Below are positions 1-9,358 of a stretch of 20,456 nucleotides of DNA, in pieces (the stretch's first letter is position 1; each line of letters opens with the position of its first letter). Source of the DNA: Chlamydomonas sphaeroides (taxonomy: Eukaryota; Chlorophyta; Chlorophyceae; Chlamydomonadales; Chlamydomonadaceae); NCBI GenBank assembly GCA_001662425.1, contig BDDC01000310.1, forward strand, positions 1 to 20,456, given 5' to 3'. The translations under genes and the position numbers were made by a program. The notes beneath the pieces were generated by a model, which did no database searches, was not told the DNA's origin, and was given only the letters and a program-made list of their open reading frames with translations.

Positions 1-80
1 AAGCCGGACTACAGCCCCCCAAGCCGGACTACAGCCCCCCCCCCCAAGCCAGAATACAGCCCCCCCAAGCCGGACTACAG
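1..80. repeat. C-rich tandem repeat, about 4 units of 20-25 bp
   Basis: Units start AAGCCGGACTACAGC (one reads AAGCCAGAATACAGC) followed by a C run of varying length. Only the C-run length and two bases vary, as expected from slippage. It lies just past the last visible subtilase exon and is probably in the next intron. Read on the plus strand a unit would give KPDYSPP, but the 20-bp spacing breaks that frame. Confidence 0.8.
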
Positions 81-3000
81 CCCCAGGGCACCTCCCCCTG
101 CAGCCCGCCCGCGGACGCCGCACCCGCTGCTCCCAGCGCTGCGCTCCCCCTCCGCCCCCTCCGCCTCCTCCTCCTCCGGCCCCGGGCGGCGGCCTGGGAT
201 CGCCGCCCAGCAGGCTGTACACCGCGTAGCGCTCCTCGCCAGCGGGGGCCTGGGGGTGGCGGGGGTGTGTACAAGTGTCAAGTAGAACAGAACAGAACAG
301 AACAGAACCCCACATGGTTGTGTGTTTGGGGGATGAGAGAGAAGGGCGGCATGCGGCGTGGCGGAGCGGGGCCTCGTGACCGCTGGGACTCCCGCCCCCC
401 AGTGCTCGGCACGCTGCAGCCAGGAGGGCCAGGTGCCCCTCGCAGCGCTGCGTGGAGTGCGACCGTGTGGTGCCCTTGAGGCGATGCCCCACCCTGAGCG
501 AGGCGGCCACGGCCAGCACGTTCTTGGCGCTGGCGGGCGACAGCACCGTGCCGCCGAGCAGCCCCGCCAGCCGGCCTGCGCGGGAGGAGGGCGGCAGGCG
601 AGGGGCTGTAGATGGCGGGGACAGGAGGCGGAAGCGCCCCATGGGTGGTGGAGGGGAGGGGTGTGTGTGGGATGAGTGAGGGGCGGACCGGCGCAGACAG
701 CCGGGGCCGGGGTGCACCGTCAGCAGGGGTCAGCCGCCGCGCTGGCTCAGCTCGGGGGAGCGGCACGGGGGAGCGGGCGCCCCGCACCAGCCAGCTGCCC
801 CAAGACCTGCTGAGGCGAGAGCCTGTCGGACAAGCCCCCCTTCCTTTCGCCCCTGCCCCTTCCCCCTCGTATGTCCCCGAGGCACACAGGCACCGCTATT
901 GCTCCGGGCCTCGTCGACATTGATCCCCCTCCGTCCCCTGCACCCTCCTCCTTGGTCCCACACCACCTGTGGCCGGCCACCGCACGCACCGCTGTTGCCC
1001 GCGGAGGCCACCGCCAGCATGTCGGGGTGGGACCACAGGTACCTGGCGGGGGAGGGGCCGGTGGGGGGAGGCGAGGGTGGGGGCAGTAAGGGAGGTGGTT
1101 AACAGGAAAGGAGAGCGTGCATCGAGGCGCAGAGGCTGGCCGGCCAACAAGGCGGGAACGAGGGCGGGCGACACGCTGAGCAGCCGCCCACCTGTCGTAC
1201 TCTGCGTGCGTGCGGCCGCAGCAGCCGGCGGGCGGGGACGGGGCGGGGCAGGGGCGGGCAGAGGCAGAGGCAGGGGGCAAAGTTCGTCAAAGAGCAGAGC
1301 AGCTTGGGCCGGGAGCCCTGCCCTGCCCTCCACCCCCAGCTCCCGTGCCCAGGGACCCTCCGCCGCGAGCCCTGCCCGCTAACGCCACCGCCCCGCTGCC
1401 TCCTCCGCTGCCTCCCCGCTCCTTGCAGCCCCCACCCCCACCCTGGGCGGTGGCGCTGTAGCTGGAGGTCATCACCGACCAGGAGTCCGAGGTGACGGAG
1501 GCGCCACCGCTGGCATGGACCTGAGGGCGGCAGGGGTCGAGGGCGGTGTGACGCAGGCAGAGGCGGAGGGGGCCAGGCAGGGGCCTGCCTGTGCCTGTGG
1601 GGCAGAGCAAGCCACTCCCGCCCCTCACCACAGCCACCCTGCAAGCCACTCCCGCCCCGCACCACAGCCACCCTGCAAGCCACTCCCGCCCCTCCCCGCA
1701 CTGCGCCCCCTTCCGCACCCGGCCCTTCCGTCCCTCAGCCCCTCTCTCCCGCGGCCCCTCTCTTCTCGTCCCCAATACCCACCGCCAGCACCTCGGTGTC
1801 GGCTTCGCCCGGCGGCAGCGCGACCGCACCACTGGCGGAGCCCATGTCCAGCAGCGACAGCCTGCAGGGGTTTAGGGGTGAGGCGTGAAGGTGCGGGGCG
1901 GGGATGGGGAGGAGGGCTGTGGGGGTCAGAGCGTGTGAGGGCGAGTAAGGGCGTGTGAGGGCAAGGGCGTGCGGAAGGGGAGAGTGTGGCGGTCCACGCA
2001 GGGTCCGCACGCCGCCTGGCCGCCGCACCCTGGCTGCCCACGCCGCACTGCCGCACCTGGCCTTGGGCGCCTGGCCCGTGGCCATGTCGAGCCGCAGCCG
2101 CCACTGCCGCGGGTTGGGCGAGGGGGCAGCGCCCTCTCCCTCCTCCTCCTGTCCTCCTGCCTCCGCCTCCACCTCCGCCTCCGCTCCCGCCTTGCCGGGC
2201 GACAGCGACGACTGCGCTGTCCGGCGCTGCACCCTGCGGCCTGGCGGCGGCGGCGGCGGCGGCGGCGGCGCAGGGCTGCTGCCCCGGCGGGTCTGCGGCG
2301 GCGGCGGCGGCCTCCGCACCGGCGGCGGCGGCGGCGGCTGCTCGCTGCCGTCGTCTATGGCCGACCCGGCCACGGTGGCGGCGGTGTGGGTGCCGTGGCC
2401 GCTGGGGGTGTCCCCGTAGGCGGCACCTGCACGGTGGGGCCAGCAGGGGGTGGGCATGGCATGGAGAGGAAAGGCACGGACGACGAGGCACCCCGTCGGA
2501 GATGCCAGGCGGGTGCGGGGGGCTGTGCGGGCGCCTGCTGCCGACCGTGCGAACGTGGCGTGGCGTGGCGTGGCGTGGGTCCACTGACGCACTGCGGCAG
2601 TGGGAGGGCCCTGGCGTCGTCGGGGTGGCGGTGGCAGGAGCACGTCAGCCGCCGCTCCAGCTTCCAGGGCCCCTCCAGGGCCGATCCAGGCCCCACCACT
2701 TCCCTGCCTTCCGTCTCCCCTGCTCCGTCGCCGCCCCCAGCCCGCCTTACCCCAGCTCAGGGCGTACTGGACCACCTTGCGGTGCCTGTGGGGCCGCAGG
2801 GGGCAAGGGTCCTCCTGGCCGGCTGTGGGGATTTCTCTAGTGTAGGGGTGTCTCCTGTGATGGCCAGTGTGCATGGGCTGAGGGGCGGGGCCAGTCGCAG
2901 GAGCTAGGGGCGTGAGCGGGGAGCGGCACACACCCATGACAACCCGCGAGGCCCCGTGGCCGGTTCGCCACTCCGTGCCGTACCCTCCTCCCCCTCCCCT

Positions 3001-5757
3001 CCCCTCCCACGCGCCTCACCACGGCAGCCGCATCACCCGCGTGCCGCCTGCCCCCGAGCCCCCGAACGCATCCTCCGCCCGCTGCGCCATGTCGCCAGCT
3101 GTGAACCGCGGGTCGGTCAGGTGGCAGGACGACAGGTCGGCGCCCGTGTCGGAGAGCTGGGGGCGGCAGCAGGGCACGCGTGGGTGAGGGGTGTGGCATG
3201 GAGAGCGGGAGCAAGTTAGGGGGGAGGGTTTCAGGAGCTACGTGGGGGAAGGCCGGAGCGTGTGTACGCTGGACGTGACCGGCCCTCCTGTGCTTGCGCT
3301 GCCTGGCTGCTTGCCGGGCAGTAGGCAGCGCTGGCCCCCGACCCATGGGCCGCCACCGCTCGTTTCCCCCACGACCTCCCCGCTGCCGCCTGGCTCACCC
3401 CCACGACCTCCTCGCTGCCGTCCAATCCCGCCGCCCAGTACGGCCGCCAGCTGGGCTCCGGGTCCAGCGGGTTGCGGAATTGCTGCGGCGTGATGCCGCC
3501 TGGGGCCAGCAGGGGTGGTGGTTTAGGGCCAGGGGTTGTGTGGGGCAGCAGGGCAGGCGGGTGCCGTGCCCGTGCTGCGCTTGCAGCGCGCCCAGCGCGG
3601 CCCCCTCAGCAGCCGCCAATTGCCGCCACCCACCGCCAGCATGCCCCCCTCGCGCCCCTTCCCTTGTCTCATTCAACCCGCCGGCACCCCCGCCCCGCAC
3701 ACCGGCAGGTCGTGCGCCCGCGCCCCACACCGCCCCGGGTCACCCAGCCCCCACCCGTCTGCAGCGTTATGGAGGCCACCGCGTTGCCGGCCTCCGCCGC
3801 CCAGTGCGGCTCCACCCAGCGCACCACCGGCTGCGACGACAGCCAGGACACGGCGGGGCCCAGGTCCTGGCGGGGCGGCCACCGGGCGGGAGGTGCGGCG
3901 CGAGCATCGGGTATGGCGCAGCAGGGGCAACCTGGCATGTCGCGGGCGCCTTGCGGTCTGACAGGCAGCAGCCTGCGGTCTGCACCGCACCTGCGCACAC
4001 ACCGTCACAGCCAGCCTCGGCCGCCCCGGCCGCGCCGCTGCTCCAGCGCCAGCTGGCCGGGTGGCCGCGACCTCAGGCCAGCAGGGGTCGCGGCCTGCAC
4101 CCTCATCCGCGTCCGCGCCCGCATCCGCAGCGGTCTGGCCTCCCTCCTCGCCGGGCGCCGCAAGCCCCAGCGCCGCCGCGATCGCTGCCGGCCAGTCCTC
4201 CTCCGCCGCCGCCAGCGCCGCGGGCGTCACCGACGGCAGCAGCAGCACCAGGGCGGCGCAGCGCGACCCTGGGCTGAGGGCCGCCTGCTGCTGCGGTCCC
4301 CCAGCATCACCACCGCCGTCGTCGTCAGTCCACGCTGCACCGCCGCGCCCCTGCATCTGCGTCCGCTGCCCTGCCCTGCCCTGCCATGCCGCAGGCCCGT
4401 GCGGCTGCAGGCGGCGGAGGGCGGCAGCCACCCGGTCGGCAGCGGCAGAGCCGGCCGCTCCCCAGGCGCCGCCGCTCGTGCCGCCGACCGCGCCCTCCGC
4501 CGCATCGCCGGGCGGCACAGTCGGCGGCCCTGCCTCCACGCTGCGCGCCGACCTGTGTGCCGACGCTAGCGTGCGCCTCCTGGCGGCCGCTCCCGCTGCT
4601 GCCAGGGGCTCCAGCTCCGACAGCAGCGGGGCCCACTCGGGGGAGCGGCGGTGCTGCGAGCCCAGAGCCGCCTGGGAGGGGAGAGGGCACCCGGCGAGCG
4701 ACGGTAGGAATGGGTGGAACGGCTTTGCATGATTGAGTGTTGGTCTACTGTGCGGCTCATACCGTGGCGTAGCCCCCCGGGCAACGCAGCCGCGTCGGGG
4801 CACGCTGCTGACGCCCCGCCCACCCACCATGGCCGCCCCCTGCTCCGCAGCCACCTGCGCCGCCGCCGTACGGCTCATGGCCGCCAGCCACGTGTCGGCG
4901 GGCACATACGACAGCACGTGGGCCCCGAGTGACGTCAGCGCCGAGTGCAGCGCACGCTGCTGGCCGGGGTCTGGTGGTGATGGGGGCGGGGCGGGCGGGC
5001 GCAGGGGCAGGCATGCATGACGCTGGCCCGTCGCGCACGTTATGGGGACCCACATGGCGCTGTGCAGAGCTTCCAGCCCCTGCTGCATAGAAGCAGACAT
5101 CCCAAGCCGGACAGAGCATGGGCAGTCGCACCGGGCGGGAAAGCCACCAGGTACAGGCCCAGCGCCGGCGCGTCGCCCCATATGTCCGCGCGGCGGTAGG
5201 CGGCAGCGCTGGCGGCGGCCTCCCGCTGGCCTTCGCCCTCCGGCTGCCCGAGGGTGCGCGTGGCAGCGGCCGCTGCCATCGGCAGCGAGGTATCGAGCTG
5301 ACCCCACAGGCTGTCATGTGGCCTGAAAGAGTGAGGGATGGAACATGGGGCAAGGCGTGAAGGACTTGCCAGGTTCCGTGCGGGTGCCTCAAGAGCGCCT
5401 CGAGAGACCAAAGCCTGCTCCCAGCAGCTCCACGCGCACCTTGTATCCGCGCCCACACGCTCGTCAGTGTCAGCAACACTGCCCTCTGCCGGCAGCGCTG
5501 CTGTAGGCATTGCCGCTGCGGGCCATGCCCTGTTCGCGGGGCGCGTCGGGGCGCGGCCGGCAAGCGAGGGTGAGCCCTTCGGCTGCCGACACAGCCAGCA
5601 GCCTTCCCCCATGTGCGCTGCTAAGAACTTACAGACTTAGCACAACACGTCCCGTAAGGAGCTCTATGAAGCGAGGCTCGTCGTCGGCATGGCCGGCGCC
5701 TGCGTGAAGGAGCGATACCAGAAGCAGCAGCGCTACTCCACTATACGGCTGTATCAT
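1..5757 (-). CDS. Subtilisin-like serine protease (peptidase S8), secreted, 3' end missing
   Basis: Subtilase that should cleave proteins in the secretory pathway or outside the cell. Exons (minus): 5757-5633, 5478-5440, 5322-5132, 4970-4828, 4671-3991, 3866-3755, 3499-3399, 3156-3020, 2785-2751, 2426-2057, 1861-1783, 1520-1442, 1201-1192, 1042-990, 575-493, 249 to about 124 or 92. All visible introns are GT-AG and every junction keeps frame. The start at 5757 gives a clear signal peptide (LLLLVSL core, residues 1-23); an upstream in-frame ATG at 5859 would bury it. The pro-region spans about residues 24-460, with an inhibitor-like stretch (LYLVAFPP, 111-118) and VVRWVEPHW in exon 6. Catalytic motifs: Asp467 in VVGLSDTGADLSSC, His532 in SGHGTHTAATVAG, oxyanion Asn717 in VASAGNSG. 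The Ser motif lies beyond the left edge. The wording around Asp and LSLLDMGSASG resembles the Kp43/TagC-like branch; that assignment is from memory. A Pro/Glu-rich stretch (about 552-628) after the His motif is either an insertion or an unrecognised intron. Confidence 0.92.
284..308. repeat. AGAAC pentanucleotide microsatellite, 5 units
   Basis: Five perfect AGAAC units inside subtilase intron 492-250. No role is visible. Confidence 0.9.
1192..1201 (-). other. 10-nt microexon of the subtilase gene
   Basis: The 10 bases lie between an acceptor (CGCAG just upstream on the minus strand) and a GTGGGC donor. The preceding exon ends in phase 1 and the next begins in phase 2, so joining them directly would shift frame; the 10 bases restore it and supply Glu-Tyr-Asp-Arg. 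With it, the stretch from SYSATAQ to SAGNSG has the spacing expected of related subtilases. Between about 1,280 and this acceptor there is no other AG on the minus strand, only a pyrimidine-rich tract. Confidence 0.75.
1607..1692. repeat. 34-bp tandem repeat, 2.5 copies, intronic
   Basis: GCAAGCCACTCCCGCCCC recurs at 1607, 1641 and 1675, exactly 34 bp apart, with CACCACAGCCACCCT between copies. It lies in subtilase intron 1782-1521, and the unit length is not a multiple of 3. Confidence 0.85.
2242..2340. repeat. GGC triplet runs within subtilase exon 10
   Basis: Three GGC runs (about 2242-2270, 2296-2310, 2323-2337). On the coding minus strand they read as CCG and give proline runs in the stretch after the His motif. 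Such triplet runs often vary in length between strains. Confidence 0.8.
2554..2578. repeat. CGTGG pentanucleotide microsatellite, 5 units
   Basis: Five perfect CGTGG units inside subtilase intron 2750-2427. No role is visible. Confidence 0.9.
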
Positions 5758-8363
5758 GACGCGCCTGCACACGAACTTCACGCTTGTCAAGGTAAGGGGC
5801 TGTCCAGACACGAGGCAGAATCCGCGATCCACGGTGGGCTTCAACCAACAGCGTGGCACAGATACCTTGGGCGCACAGCAAAAGCAGCAAATGTTTTGGC
5901 AGGTGGCTTAGCGCGGATAAATATCATACGCGCAACCCTCGCAACTTTAAGCGAGCCTGCTCACAAGCCGAACGAGGCTGAGAACGACAAAGTTGATGCC
6001 ACACACTATTGTCGCCAGCAATAAGCATGCCTGCATGCGGCGAGCCGCTGGCGAGGCCCCGCTTGGGCTGGGCATCAAGCTCCGGCCACGGCTCCGGCCT
6101 AGGATGAAGTTCGTCGGTTCAGCGCGCAGCGGCTGCAAGCACCGCAGCGCCACTACTGCGCACAGATACGCAACAATCTTTGCAGCAACAAGCACTCCGA
6201 CTGCCGCGGCCGCCACGGCGCCGACTTAAGGGAAGGGCCGCGCAGGCTTCGTCGTCAGGGGTCATGTCAGGGGTGGCGCTTTCGCGTCGCCAACTCAGGC
6301 ACCTCTTTGCGCCTTGCCGGCTTGGAGCAACAGGAGCCCCGCACTGTCCAGCCCGTGTCGCAGGCGCCTCGTGCATGCCGCGGCATCCGGGCAAAGCGGC
6401 CACCGTTGGGTCCGGTCGTCCGCTAGGACCCGGCAGGGTCCGGCCACGTGAGGGTACGACGCATGGCCGGCGCGGCAGTGCGTCGACCCCCACAGGTCCA
6501 ATGACCAGCCACGCTGGCTTTTGATAGCACCAGGGGGAAAGGATGCTGGCAGGGGGCCGTTGGGCGCCGGCAGTGCGCCACGCTGCCGGGCTCGCGGTGC
6601 CGACCGCCTGCGCTCCTGCTGCCGCGCAGCCCCCTCCTGCCGCACTCTATCACCCTCCCGTGCAGTCTGGCAGCAACCGCGGGGCCCAGCCACGGGGCCT
6701 CCCGCAACATGGCTCCGCCGACGGACCCAAGAAGGGTTCATTTCTGCAAGTGATGAACATTCGACACCCTGCTGATTGGGGGGGGGGTTGGGGGGGGCAA
6801 GACTACGGTACAGAAAGTCGTAGATCCCTCGGTGCTCCCACACCACCTGGCAGACACCTAGGGACGCTTGAGCGCACTGTCGGGGCTCGTACACTGTGCC
6901 TTCTCGTCGGTCGTCGCTGCTGGGCGCAATGCTTGCGTTGATGCGGACGACGTGAGAGAGGGCCCCATGCTGCCACAGGGGCATGCGGCGGGCGCTGTGC
7001 CTGCGACCTCGCCTTGCCCACCCTCCCAGCGTGCGGCCCGGCGGCAGCCGGGAGGACGGTCTCCTGCGGCAGTCGCTCCTGTGTGGTCTCTTAGGCGCCG
7101 GAGTTTCACTGCGCTCGACCCACACTCTGGCCCTCGCGACCTCGTTCGATGTTTATTGCTGCCGGGCCTGCGGTGCGGCACCCGTACGGTCAGGAGAGAC
7201 GCCCGTCTTGACCGTCTCCCCAGACCGCACTGGTACCTACCGTACGTAGGTGGATGATCAAGGGAACTGCAACCTGTCAACGCGATGTGAACAGTGCCCG
7301 GATGCTATCGGCGGAATAGGTGCGCCGTGGGCGCTTTAAGAGCCACGAAGAGCTTCACGGCGGCAGCGCGGCGGCTGGCCGGCCGGGTGATGCAGGTGGC
7401 CAGGTAAACCGCAGGTCTCGATGTTGCCTCGGTTGCACAGGTTCAGATTGCAACACGAAGGTCGGTTGGCTTAGCTAAAGTGAAATTTAAGTGCATTCAA
7501 CACTGAAGGATGCCTTTCAAAGGGACCCACGTGCCCTTGCTGCTCCCCTGCTGTGCCGCCGTGGCCATGCATTCGCGGGCCTTGCAGTCTGGCAGAGGCC
7601 AGGAGCATTGCGGTTGCAAGCCAGCCATAGCACGACAACTGGGGGTGGGGGTGGGGGGGCGCTGGTCGGGCTTGAGGACCCAAATCTGTAGGGCCATTCA
7701 GGTGTGCGCGGTGCAGAGGCAGTTGGCCCGCCCCCTGTCTGTAAGAAGAAGGGCGCCACATTAGAGGTCTTGTGTTGTTCGCATCACAACCGGGCACGGA
7801 AGCCGTAGTCCCGGACGACAGATGTCGGGCCAGTTCGCAGTCGCCAGCTTGGTTGAGGCAGCCCCCCTTATTTTTGCCTATCCTTTCTCTGCTAAGATAC
7901 GCGTTGCTTGTCAACGTATCGCGTCACCTGCCTGCAGTAGTTGGTGTCTTTGCATCCTTTCCTGAGACGAGATAGCTCCATGAACGCGCTCAGCTCACGG
8001 CAGTGGAGCGCAGAGACTGTGATGTACAAGCAGTGGGTGCTAGCTGGCGTTGACTGCTGAGATAAGCTCTGGACGCGACCAGCTGTGGAGCACCAGTTGC
8101 GGCTTCTTCACAATTGGTATTGACAGCTTTGCACGCCTGACCATTCTTGCATTATCGGGCGACGAGTCTGCGGCGAATGGCCAACGAGGACGAGGACGAC
8201 GCCCAGCGGTGCGCTTGTAGCCGCAGCATCCCATGGCATAACCTGTCATGATCAGCAACCTGCCGACAGTGTCTGGAGGGGTAGCGACAACGATTTTCTT
8301 GAATGCACAGGCGAACAACAGACACGTTCCAACGAAGCCTATGTTTCTACGCTGATAACCTGA
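5758..8363. other. Intergenic region between divergent genes
   Basis: About 2.6 kb between the starts of the minus-strand protease and the plus-strand MYB gene, so both promoters should lie here. Base composition is more balanced than in the genes. Reading frames are short or low in family-like content, and none has a supported start, splice pattern or recognisable domain. An AT-rich GATAAATATC at 5916-5925, about 160 bp upstream of the protease ATG, is a weak core-promoter candidate. A hydrophobic minus frame at 6216-5947 lacks an ATG at its left end and is treated under findings. A G run interrupted by two T's occurs at about 6779-6798. Confidence 0.6.
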
Positions 8364-9302
8364 ATGATGACGCCGCGGCCGTCTGCCCGCAACCCCTGTG
8401 ACCCCAGAGCACCCGATGGGCGATGGCGAGAAGACGAGTTTGTGCTGGTGTGCTGCCTTCACTGTGACGTCGGCAACAAGTACGTGGTCCTTGGGCATTC
8501 GGGGTGGCGCGGGGCGATCACGACCGTGGGGTCGGGGCGAGCTCGGGGGGCCGGGGCGGTCGCGACACGCTCCCCGCGTGTGCGCCAACGCCACAGGGCG
8601 CCTTGTACGGCATGCCCCAACAACGTGCATAGGTCCGACGCCGGTCGGTTGGATGGACATCATGCGGTTGGTTGGGTGTCGGCTGGCGGGGTCCTGCCAT
8701 GGGGCACCCAACACTTGCTCAGGCAATCGACACCTGCCCTGTGCCGCACTGCGCGTAGGTGGGGCAAGATCGCAGAGCGCCTGACGGACCGGCGCAGTGA
8801 GTAACATTAGGCCGAGCGCGCGGGGCCGCTTGATGTAGGGGGCCTGTCCGGGGGGCCGGGGTGCGGTCGGGGCAGAGGTGGCCCCAGGGGACCCCCACCC
8901 ACCCGTGCCGTCACCCACCACCGACTGCGTTACACAACGCAGGGCCTACGTGCCACGTCCGCACACCGCACATGCGCTCTCGCACCCGCACCGTAGATCA
9001 CGTCATGCCCACCGTTGCCCCGTTGCCAGGCCTCAGCGTCAAGAACCTGTGGCACAGGTAAGCTGGCCTGGGCGTGGGCACAATCCTCGGCCCGTCGGCG
9101 CCACGCGCCGCAGCACCTTGTGGGCGGCGTACGGCGCGGCAAAGCCATCTCATGGAACCCCTTGCACGGCGCGGCACCGTGTGATGTTCCCGCTCGTCGT
9201 CGCCGCGAACCCTTCACAGCGACCCTGTGCGCAACATGGGCCCCGCGCCCGTCGGCCCAGAGGCAGTACACATGCAACCCGCGACCCTTACCCCTGCTGG
9301 TG

Positions 9303-9358
<56 letters not shown>

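Noticed and set aside
6295..7125. 276-codon minus-strand frame in the intergenic region
   Set aside because: Amino-acid content looks random (Arg/Pro/Ser-rich from GC bias), with no motif.
7380..7460. Possible tRNA T-loop (GGTTCAGATTG)
   Set aside because: No matching acceptor, D or anticodon stems could be drawn around it.
8040..8921. 293-codon minus-strand frame
   Set aside because: It is antisense to the MYB exons at 8364-8796, with no recognisable domain.
9005..9057. ATG at 9005 as the start of the plus-strand gene
   Set aside because: It gives LPG-LSVKNLW, three residues too short for a MYB helix. The exons 8364-8479, 8759-8796 and 9030-9057 give all three Trp at correct spacing and keep frame.
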